Below the pieces are notes generated by a model. It saw only the letters and a program-made list of their open reading frames with translations, was not told the origin of the DNA and searched no databases. From positions 1-22,724 of IMG/VR virus record IMGVR_UViG_3300034082_001189: a stretch of 22,724 nucleotides of DNA; one strand, given 5' to 3'. Source of the DNA: a virus. Position 1 is the first letter of the stretch; each line of letters begins with the position of its first letter. Position numbers and translations under genes: made by a program. Below are positions 1 through 7,000 of the stretch, one piece after another.

Positions 1-38
1 CTATTAATTTTGATCTTATAACCGTATGGTGTACTGAC

Positions 39-275
39 ATGCAGGCATGGCGAGCAATGCGTACTATGAATGTCATTAGTGTTGTGCTTCCTCCTAAAAA
101 ATGGATCATAACTGTTGAAGAAGATCTCGAGACAGGTGATGCAATATTGCCATTACCACCAGAATTATTAAAATTACAGGGATGGACTGAAGGAGATACA
201 CTAATTTGGTCGGATAATAGCGACGGATCGTGGGCATTGTCTAAAAAGGACGACACTGATGAAAATAGGGTTTAA
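39..275 (+). CDS. AbrB/SpoVT-like small protein, start uncertain, possibly 5'-partial
   Basis: A 78-residue product if ATG 39 is used. The recognisable part (from about residue 24) has the pattern of a swapped-hairpin AbrB/MazE/SpoVT domain: a KWIITVEEDLETGD strand, then LPLPPELLKLQGWTEGDTL, then a strand ending WSDNSDGSWALSKK. Proteins of this pattern are frequent in T4-like phages of marine bacteria, usually without a known function; DNA binding or an antitoxin-like role is inference. The frame stays open to the window edge, and ATG 57 and ATG 66 are alternative starts; none has a clear Shine-Dalgarno. A TATAAC at 17-22 could be a -10 box. The end overlaps the next gene by 17 bases, so the two are probably co-translated. 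Confidence 0.6.
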   Translation: MQAWRAMRTMNVISVVLPPKKWIITVEEDLETGDAILPLPPELLKLQGWTEGDTLIWSDNSDGSWALSKKDDTDENRV

Positions 276-762
276 TTGCAGTTCATTCGATCTGTTCCAT
301 GCCGGGCATGTTACAATGCTCAAGATGGAAAAAGAAATGTGCGATTATCTAAAAGTTGCATTACAGGTTGATCCTACTATCGATCGGCCTGGAATTAAAA
401 ATAAACCAGTCCAAAGCATCTATGAAAGATATGTACAGTTGCAGGGTTGTAAATATGTTGATGAAATTTTAGTCTATCAAACTGAACAAGATTTACTTAA
501 TTTAATTCAAACTCAAACTATACATATTAGATTCCTCAGTGAAGAATACCTAAATAGAGACTTTACTGGAAAACAATACTGTCTTAATAACGGAATAGAT
601 TTACATTATCACAAACGACAACACCAGTATAGTAGTAGTGATTTAAGAAAACGAGTGTATCAACTTGAATTGGAAAAAATAACCAATATTGATACTACCA
701 TTAGTGTACCACAACACAGTACTGACCTTCTATCCAAATACACTAATTCGGACAATGCCTAG
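259..762 (+). CDS. cytidylyltransferase-family (TagD/GCT-like) nucleotidyltransferase, copy 1
   Basis: A 167-residue HxGH-superfamily nucleotidyltransferase. FDLFHAGH at residues 10-17 carries the nucleotide-binding HxGH motif, and YSSSDLRKRV near residue 125 matches the C-terminal ISSTxIR-type motif that binds the triphosphate. The family moves CMP or AMP onto a phosphorylated alcohol or sugar (glycerol-3-phosphate, ribitol, heptose, pantetheine phosphate); the substrate cannot be read here. The core resembles the second copy at 14485-14949: both have a DPTIDRP segment, a QS-x2-ER segment and an FTGK segment. This copy has an extra tail of about 30 residues after the core. It overlaps the preceding gene by 17 bases and precedes the UvdE promoter. 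Possible roles are virion or host-surface polysaccharide modification, or nucleotide-linked metabolism. Confidence 0.8.
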   Translation: MKIGFNCSSFDLFHAGHVTMLKMEKEMCDYLKVALQVDPTIDRPGIKNKPVQSIYERYVQLQGCKYVDEILVYQTEQDLLNLIQTQTIHIRFLSEEYLNRDFTGKQYCLNNGIDLHYHKRQHQYSSSDLRKRVYQLELEKITNIDTTISVPQHSTDLLSKYTNSDNA

Positions 763-779
763 GAAAATTATTAAAAATG

Positions 780-788
780 TGCTATAAT
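780..788 (+). promoter_or_regulatory. extended -10 promoter upstream of uvdE
   Basis: TGCTATAAT is a TGn plus consensus -10 hexamer. No good -35 lies 17 bp upstream (the bases there are TAGGAA), as is usual for extended -10 promoters. The transcript would start near 795, giving a leader of about 30 bases with GAGG at 817-820, five bases before ATG 826. Confidence 0.6.
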
Positions 789-825
789 TGTGCATTGACT
801 AATAACAGAAAGTTTCGAGGATTTC

Positions 826-1851
826 ATGAAAAAAATTGGATTTGCCTGTAAATGGATTGATCGCCCGGATCAAGTGAACGGAATCAAGCCTAAAGACGAT
901 GCTAAACAATACAATACCGGCTCTACTACCGTATCTTGGTTAAATAGACAGAGCCAGCATGTAGCCGAAGAAAAACTATGGGACCTTGTAAAAGGTAACA
1001 TCGAGTCTACTCGTTTGCTGGTCGAACGTGTAGGAGCACTCAATGAAAATCTTAGAATGGTACGACTCAGCAGCGATATACTACCTGTATATACTGAGCC
1101 TCGCTGGAAGTTCTTCTATGGGCTATCCGACGTTAGAGCCTTTTGTGAAAGAGAGTTTGGAAAAGTGGGAGCTGTGGCTCGTGCGGCTAACGTTCGGTTG
1201 TCTGTTCATCCTGGTCAGTTTACTGTCTTGGCATCTGAGTCAGATGATATTGTAAACCGCAGTATTGAAGAATTTGAATATCATGCAGACATGGTACGCT
1301 GGATGGGATACGGAAAGTCGTTCCAGGACTTTAAGATCAATGTACACATATCGGGTCGAAGAGGTCCAGCCGGCATCATCGATGCTCTTTCACGACTCAC
1401 TCCAGAAGCAAGAAATTGTATTACCATTGAAAACGACGAAAACGCCTGGGGAATCGAAAGCAGCCTCGAACTGCAAAAGCATTGTGCCCTCGTGCTTGAC
1501 GTACACCATCACTGGGTCCGTACAGGAGACTACATTCAACCCTCCGACGATAGAGTTCTACGTGTAATCGATAGCTGGCGAGGTGTTCGCCCGGCAATGC
1601 ATTATAGTGTCAGCCGAGAAGAGTGGCTTAAAGATCATTGCAGTAAAACGCTACCTGATTATGCACAGTTACTAGAAGCTGGACACAAAAAGCAAAAGCT
1701 CAGAGCACATTCTAACTTCTACTGGAATTCAGCAGTAAATGACTGGGCACTGAGCTTTTTAACAACACATGATATCATGTGTGAAAGCAAGGGAAAAAAT
1801 CTTGCTAGTTTTTCATTACATGATCGTGCTAAAGAGCTGAATATCCTGTAA
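826..1851 (+). CDS. uvdE: UV-damage endonuclease UvdE/UVDE
   Basis: A 341-residue TIM-barrel UV endonuclease, which nicks DNA 5' to cyclobutane dimers and 6-4 photoproducts and starts an excision repair independent of UvrABC. The metal-ligand pattern of the family is complete: H128 in SVHPGQF, H174 in NVHISG, E202 in ITIENDE, D225 and H228 in LDVHHHW, H259 in MHYSVS, H295 in LRAHSNFYW, and E320 in MCESKGKN. It is about the usual length or slightly longer. ATG 826 has a GAGG Shine-Dalgarno five bases upstream and its own promoter, and a strong terminator follows, so it is a monocistronic unit. The base composition looks richer in G+C than the neighbouring genes by eye, consistent with acquisition from a bacterium. 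It would protect phage DNA in sunlit water. Confidence 0.92.
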   Translation: MKKIGFACKWIDRPDQVNGIKPKDDAKQYNTGSTTVSWLNRQSQHVAEEKLWDLVKGNIESTRLLVERVGALNENLRMVRLSSDILPVYTEPRWKFFYGLSDVRAFCEREFGKVGAVARAANVRLSVHPGQFTVLASESDDIVNRSIEEFEYHADMVRWMGYGKSFQDFKINVHISGRRGPAGIIDALSRLTPEARNCITIENDENAWGIESSLELQKHCALVLDVHHHWVRTGDYIQPSDDRVLRVIDSWRGVRPAMHYSVSREEWLKDHCSKTLPDYAQLLEAGHKKQKLRAHSNFYWNSAVNDWALSFLTTHDIMCESKGKNLASFSLHDRAKELNIL

Positions 1852-1866
1852 AATAAAAAGTAATAA

Positions 1867-1890
1867 AAAAAGCCCCTTTCGGGGCTTTTT
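1867..1890. terminator. bidirectional intrinsic terminator between uvdE and the minus-strand gene
   Basis: The hairpin GCCCC-TTTC-GGGGC (1872-1885) is flanked by an A-run on the left and a T-run on the right. It therefore works in both directions and serves the convergent genes ending at 1851 (+) and 1893 (-). Confidence 0.92.
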
Positions 1891-1892
1891 CA

Positions 1893-2228
1893 TTAGGCTT
1901 TTGGAGCCTTTGGCTTCTTTACAGGAGCTTTAATTGCCGCTGCCGGCTTTTTAGTCCCTGTAATCTTTTTAACAACTACTGGTTTAACATCAGCAACTGC
2001 AACTTTAGGAGTGCGAGGCTTACGTGGTTGTTTAACAGGAGCAGTTTCGACTTTTGGAGCCTCAACAACTTCTGCAATAACAACTGGCGCATCTGCTACA
2101 GGAGCAGGCTCATCAACCTTATATGGTGCAACAGGTGTAGAAACCTGTGCTGGTGGTGTAGCTTGTGTTCTAAAGAACAGCCAATAAGCTGCCGCAGCAG
2201 CGATTAAAAGAATAATAATTAATTCCAT
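1893..2228 (-). CDS. membrane-anchored Ala/Pro/Lys-rich protein
   Basis: A 111-residue protein with one hydrophobic N-terminal segment (about residues 2-19, ELIIILLIAAAAAYWLFF) followed only by low-complexity sequence rich in Ala, Pro, Val and Lys and ending in repeated KKP/KAP units. This is the build of an inner-membrane anchor with an extended periplasmic or cytoplasmic arm, like the linker of TonB, but no TonB C-terminal domain is present. On the minus strand AAAGGGA (complement of 2237-2243) lies about eight bases before the start. The gene stands alone between the uvdE terminator and the Suf genes, opposite in strand to almost everything else here. I do not recognise the family. Coding is supported by the start site, the TM segment and the flanking terminator. 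Confidence 0.7.
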   Translation of the reverse strand: MELIIILLIAAAAAYWLFFRTQATPPAQVSTPVAPYKVDEPAPVADAPVVIAEVVEAPKVETAPVKQPRKPRTPKVAVADVKPVVVKKITGTKKPAAAIKAPVKKPKAPKA

Positions 2229-2269
2229 TTTGTTTTTCCCTTTGAAAAATATACGTTTATTTAACCTCG

Positions 2270-2277
2270 AATAAATA
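2270..2277 (+). promoter_or_regulatory. possible T4-late-like promoter AATAAATA
   Basis: AATAAATA matches the NATAAATA late-promoter core of T4-like phages. It points towards sufC (2395) through a leader of about 105 bases. In AT-rich DNA an 8-base match can occur by chance. A second, sigma70-type promoter lies just before sufC, so this site would add late expression if real. Confidence 0.35.
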
Positions 2278-2280
2278 CCA

Positions 2281-2333
2281 TATCAAGAAATTGATATAAA
2301 AAGGAGGAAACGTTGAATTATCAACACCCTTAG
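2281..2333 (+). other. structured leader with alternative hairpins, strong SD and six-codon TTG frame
   Basis: TATCAA-GAAA-TTGATA (2281-2296) is a perfect 6-bp stem with a GNRA tetraloop. TTGATA (2291-2296) can instead pair with TATCAA (2319-2324), and GTTGA/TCAAC (2312-2325) forms a third small stem. Between them lies a strong AAGGAGG (2301-2307) five bases before TTG 2313, which opens a six-codon frame (MNYQHP, stop 2331-2333). No longer gene uses this ribosome-binding site. It may be a leader peptide or regulatory RNA, or the relic of a lost gene. Confidence 0.35.
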
Positions 2334-2358
2334 CGGAACACTGTTGAAAAGAGCTGAC

Positions 2359-2388
2359 TTGACTTTTAGGTCAATAATAATTTATAAT
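2359..2388 (+). promoter_or_regulatory. sigma70-type promoter placing sufC on a leaderless transcript
   Basis: TTGACT (2359-2364), an 18-bp spacer and TATAAT (2383-2388). ATG 2395 starts seven bases after the last T of the -10 box, where transcription normally begins, and there is no Shine-Dalgarno. An in-frame stop at 2392-2394 excludes an upstream start. Confidence 0.7.
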
Positions 2389-2394
2389 TACTAA

Positions 2395-3120
2395 ATGCTA
2401 ACAATAAAAAACGTATCCGCAATAATAGATGCAACTGATCTATTAACTGACATTTCATTACAAATCGACCCAGGTGAAATACATGCAATTTTGGGCCCAA
2501 CCGGGTCTGGCAAAAGTAGCCTCGCACACTTGATTTCCGGGCATCCGGACATTTCCCAAATTGAAGGAACTATAACTTATAACAAAAAAGACCTATCTAA
2601 ATTAGATAGTAGCAGCCGTAGCGCAATGGGAATCTATATTGCTTTCCAAACAGTTCCGGAAATTATAGGTCTTAGCAATTTTGACTTTGCTAAACTAATA
2701 CTCAAAACAAAGAAAGATAAAAGAACTGAACACGAAATAGAAAGAGATTACAAGACATTATCCACTATGTTAGCGTTACGTCCTAATCACGGGTCGCTAA
2801 TGATGGATTACGATGAGTTGTCTCCGTCAGAATTTAGAAAGAATGAAATTCTTTTAATGTTACTAATTAACCCGAGTCTAATTATTATTGATGAAATTGA
2901 TACTGATTTAGACGAGGAAGACATAGCCGTTGTCGGTGCTGTACTTAACGGTTACATCGATGATAAAAGTTCACTGATCTTAATTACTCATAATAGAACA
3001 CTACTAGATATAGTTGTGCCTACACATGTACATATACTAGTAGATGGGAAAATAAAAGAGCAAGGTGGACCAGAATTATATAAAAGGATCATAGAAGATG
3101 GCTATTCACAGTTTTCTTAA
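2395..3120 (+). CDS. sufC: SufC-like Fe-S assembly ATPase
   Basis: A 241-residue ABC ATPase. SufC drives the SufB-SufD scaffold that builds Fe-S clusters. Walker A is GPTGSGKS (residues 34-41), the Q-loop AFQTVPEI follows at about 84-91, Walker B is IIIDEID (163-169), and the H-loop histidine is H199 in LITHN. The parts specific to SufC are present: the FRKNEILL segment after the signature, PTHVHILVDGKIKEQGGPELY near the end, and a closing GYSQF. The signature, normally SGGE or LSGGQ, reads LSPSE (142-146), and Walker A has Thr where SufC usually has Asn, so the ATPase may be altered. The 3' end overlaps the SufD-like gene by 23 bases, which argues for a coupled complex. Start fixed by the in-frame stop just upstream. 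SufC assignment is firm; activity is inferred. Confidence 0.88.
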   Translation: MLTIKNVSAIIDATDLLTDISLQIDPGEIHAILGPTGSGKSSLAHLISGHPDISQIEGTITYNKKDLSKLDSSSRSAMGIYIAFQTVPEIIGLSNFDFAKLILKTKKDKRTEHEIERDYKTLSTMLALRPNHGSLMMDYDELSPSEFRKNEILLMLLINPSLIIIDEIDTDLDEEDIAVVGAVLNGYIDDKSSLILITHNRTLLDIVVPTHVHILVDGKIKEQGGPELYKRIIEDGYSQFS

Positions 3121-3922
3121 AGCAGAAAAAGGAGATCCAGATTGGCAATTCTCACCGGAAAACTATTTCGGAAAAGAATTCAAACTGATTGATGCTAGTA
3201 CAATAGAACTAGCAGAAAAACAAAGCAACCTAATGGTGCTTCGTCAAACTCCCACAGAAAAAGATTTATTAGCAAAGCATATTAAGATCGAAGTAAAAGA
3301 TGAATCTAAATTAGATTTAATTATTCTTAATGAAGCAAATGATAAACTACAACAAATTTTCCTATACGATATTCATGTACACCAGGGTGCAGGTATTAAC
3401 TTAGGAATCTTTGCTAAAAACGGCAAATTCAATAAACATATTTTTCAGGTATATTTAGAGGCAGGTGCTGAATTTAACAACTACGGACTTATGTTTAACG
3501 ACTGCGGCGGTGACACAGAGATTATCACTAAAGTTGTACATCAACATGAAGATAGCCATAGTACACAGTTTGTTCTAGGAATGTCTGGTAAAGACAGTCA
3601 GACTGTCTATCAGGCAATGACTGTGTTAGATGAAGGGGCTGACGGAAGTGAAGCCAACATCGAATCAGATAACATTATAATGGAAGAAGGTGGCCGATGT
3701 TATTCTAAACCGGATATCTATGCTGATTGTAACAATGTAAGGTCATCACACGGATGCACAACTGAATTCTTAAATCAAGACAAAATTTATTATCTACAGA
3801 CCAAAGGCCTGGAATTTGATAAAGCTAAAGAAGTGGTTATAAAAAGTTTTCAAAATAGAGTATTCGATGTTATCCCTTATGAAGATATTAAAGAAGAAGT
3901 AAAACAACTATTTTCTAATTAA
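3098..3922 (+). CDS. SufD/SufB-family Fe-S assembly scaffold protein
   Basis: A 274-residue member of the SufBD family (right-handed beta-helix core, SufBD/UPF0051 domain), shorter than bacterial SufD or SufB, which usually exceed 400 residues. The C-terminal half is the best match: KPDIYADCNNVRSSHGCTTE, then DKIYYLQTKGLEFDKAKEVV. H218 in SSHG lies where SufD has its conserved cluster-site histidine. C220 follows two residues later and is unusual there. This points to SufD more than SufB, although the N-terminal helical domain is reduced. No separate SufB, SufA or SufS is in the window, so the product would have to form a homodimer with the phage SufC or join the host SufB. It starts inside sufC with a 23-base overlap. 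Confidence 0.82.
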   Translation: MAIHSFLKAEKGDPDWQFSPENYFGKEFKLIDASTIELAEKQSNLMVLRQTPTEKDLLAKHIKIEVKDESKLDLIILNEANDKLQQIFLYDIHVHQGAGINLGIFAKNGKFNKHIFQVYLEAGAEFNNYGLMFNDCGGDTEIITKVVHQHEDSHSTQFVLGMSGKDSQTVYQAMTVLDEGADGSEANIESDNIIMEEGGRCYSKPDIYADCNNVRSSHGCTTEFLNQDKIYYLQTKGLEFDKAKEVVIKSFQNRVFDVIPYEDIKEEVKQLFSN

Positions 3923-3929
3923 GTGTGGC

Positions 3930-3969
3930 GTCATAAAGGTTTACTATTTTAGGTAAATATCTTTATGAC
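3930..3969. other. inverted repeat downstream of the Suf pair
   Basis: GTCATAAAG (3930-3938) pairs perfectly with CTTTATGAC (3961-3969), with partial further pairing inside the 22-base interval. No T-run follows, so it is a weak terminator at best. It could be an mRNA 3'-end stabiliser or a protein site. Confidence 0.5.
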
Positions 3970-3972
3970 AGC

Positions 3973-3980
3973 TATAAATT
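3973..3980 (+). promoter_or_regulatory. possible T4-late-like promoter for the tail gene
   Basis: TATAAATT differs by one base from the T4 late box TATAAATA and lies about 50 bases before the giant tail gene, which should be late expressed. AGGAG at 4021-4025, six bases before ATG 4032, is the ribosome-binding site. Confidence 0.35.
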
Positions 3981-3991
3981 GGATTATGTTA

Positions 3992-4014
3992 GCAGATAAT
4001 CTGCACTCTTTTTT
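3992..4014 (+). terminator. weak terminator-like hairpin before the tail gene
   Basis: GCAGA-TAA-TCTGC (3992-4004) is followed after four bases by six T (4009-4014). The stem is short and the spacer to the T-run is long, so termination may be partial. It would separate the Suf unit from the late tail gene. Confidence 0.35.
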
Positions 4015-4031
4015 GTGTATAGGAGACTAAA

Positions 4032-7000
4032 ATGTCGTACAATCCTATCACTTCTATATCAGGAAACGGTGTTCTAGGGCAGGTAACTGCTACTATAACT
4101 ACCGGTTCATCTTTTTGGAATATTGTAACACACAATATGCCAGGCCAGGCCATCACTGGCACATTCCCTAATAGTCAAAACAGTTTTTCTATTCTTTCTC
4201 AGAATTTTAATTACACATGGCCATTTAGAGGTGGAAAAAATTTACCTAATCCTGCTACTAGAACAATCACTCCTGTTGGAGAAGTTGGTATTAGTGCAAT
4301 TGGAGTTGTACTTTATAATTCAAGATTACCCATAACTGTATCTGGACAAAACGGAACTATATGGAATCTTAACTCAGTTGTTGCAAAAGTATTCGGTGAA
4401 GATATATACGGCGGTAGGCCTACTGGTACAGGTATATACAATTACCACGATAACGGTTTTATTAAAAACAATGCTTGGGGATCGATAACAACTTCAACAT
4501 TTAGCGGTGGTAGCTACACACAATCAACTGACGGCCATAGTAAAATAGTTGGTTGGGCAAGAGACGGATACCCTATTTACGGTCCGTACGGATATCAAAC
4601 ACCGTTAGACATTTTTAGTCCAGTTGTACGTATGCAATCTGGCTATCAGATTAACTTGCGAGCTAATCGACCAACTAGCAGAAATGTAGTAGTTAACGGT
4701 GCAGTAACATCGGCAACTAGTTTTCTTGTTTACAGTACATCGGGTATTACTATTGGCTTGGATCTTTCTGGAAGTTCACTTGTCAGTCCAGCTAAAGTTA
4801 TAGGAATTTTAGGAACAAGAATTACCGTAAAGACTCCAGTTACACTAGCGGGCGGTAGCATATTAACGGCAAGTTATGTGCCGGGTACATTTGTTGAAGA
4901 TTGGACACATTATACTTCAAACAATACTCTTGATATTTTTAATGGAAGATATTGTGTAACTCCGGAATATCCTAACGGAACCTATGCATATTTCTTAACA
5001 GAGGATGCATCAAGTAATCCAACATACCCGTATATTGTAGGTCCTAGTTTTTACGGGTCTACTATTATAGATAGTACTAACACCCAATTAACAAATATCA
5101 TCCCTGCGTTGGGAGTATTAACACCTGCGTTTTCATCAACAGTAACCAATTATTCAGTTACTGTGGATAACAGTAACACCTCAACACAATTCACTGCCTT
5201 TGTAAGTAGTGCATTATCTAGCCTAAAATTTAACAATAACCCACTCGGGTCCGGTGTGCTATCACCTAGTATACCGATTAGTGTAGGATTAACCACTTCT
5301 ACCTTTGCAGTAACATCTCAGTATCAAAATACCTCTACCTATACTGTAACAGTTAATCGATTAAGAAAGTCAGTAAAAGATTTATCTAATCTAGTGTTGT
5401 CAGTTGGAACGTTATCTCCTACATTCGATGCTAATGTAACTAGTTATTCTGTTACATATAATACAGATCAAACTAGTATCGATGTTACTGCAACTCGAGT
5501 AGATGCTGATTCTAATATTATAATTGAAGGAAATGCAGCAACATCAGGTTTGGCAGTAACTGTTAATCTGCTATACGGTGTAAACATCATTGAAGTTGTG
5601 GTTGTTGCACAAGACGGAACTACAAAAACTTATACTATTAATGCTACACGATTAAGTAACATTGCCGCACTAAATGGAATTACTACTAATCAAGGATCAA
5701 TTAGTCCTACATTTAATCAAAATATCTATGCATATTCATTAACGGTAACTAATGCAACTACTTCTATTAGTATCAGTGCAGATCCAATAGATAACTTATC
5801 AGAGATCTACGTTGATGGCGTATTCACTTCAGCAAATACATTATCAAATCCTATTGATTTAACTGTAGGATTGAATCCTATTAGTATTACAATTGTATCG
5901 TCTGATGGATCATCAACTCAAAATTATAGAATTAATGTTGACCGTACAAAAAGTAGCATTTCAACATTATCTGCAATCACTCTAAGTAGTGGTAGTTTAT
6001 CTCCTTCTTTTAATGCTGGCACAACATCGTACACTGTTAATTTAAGTAATGCAACTACTGGCATTAACGTTACTGTACAACCTACAGAAATTAATTCTAG
6101 TATTAAAATAAATGATGTTACGGTTAATGCAGGCGTTGGGTCACAACTAATTCCATTGAATGTAGGATCTAATCAAATTGAGATTGTTGTTACATCACAT
6201 AATGGAATTGTACAAACTACCTATACTGTTATAGCAACACGAGCAGCTAGTACAACAAGCAGTCTAAATAACTTATTAGTATACAATGCCGTTTTATCGC
6301 CTAGTTTCTCTTCGGGTGTTTATAACTATTCCGACACAGTAACTTATAATATTCAAAATACTATTGTTAGACCAACGAGTACAGATGTTAACTCTACTAT
6401 TAGAGTCAACAATATATCTGTATTATCTAATCAAGAAAGTCAATCTATACCATTAGTAATAGGTGTAAACACTGTTACTACAGTAGTAACTGCCCAAGAT
6501 GGAATTTCTACATCTACTTATAGAGTAGTATTAACTCGTAGAAATAATTTTGATGCATCTTTGGCATTCTTTTCAATAAATGTAGGAGAATTAACTCCCG
6601 AATTTGATAAAGATATTACAGATTATTCTGTAAATTTATTACACAATACAATAGAACTAGAAATAAACGCTGTTGCAACTGATATTAATGTAACCGGTAT
6701 TGCAATAGATAACGGAGTTGATTTTGTTACTACGGCAACTGCTAACTTAGTTACAAGTATTCCATTATACGGATCGGTAATCGATAATGCGTGGGACGGA
6801 TTGACTGTTGTTGAAATTATTGTAGTTGCTGCAGATGGCGAGAGTTATAAAAGCTATACAATTAACGCTAATAGATCGCCAAGTGCAATTTCTACATTGA
6901 CAAATTTAACAATTAATTTACCTGGTTTACAACCAACATTTGATCCTAATGTAACAGAATACTATCTAGGTGTACCACACGCCAGTAATTCAGTTGGTGT

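Noticed and set aside
1043-1567. Open frames in other registers within uvdE (1043-1255, 1265-1567)
   Set aside because: They overlap an intact UVDE with all metal ligands and show no start signals or recognisable domains; shadows of the real gene.
2395-3922. Reading the Suf pair, UvdE and lipase as evidence of a bacterial chromosome
   Set aside because: They are interspersed with clear T4-like phage genes in compact overlapping operons, and the regulatory style is continuous, so a phage genome carrying acquired genes is the better reading.
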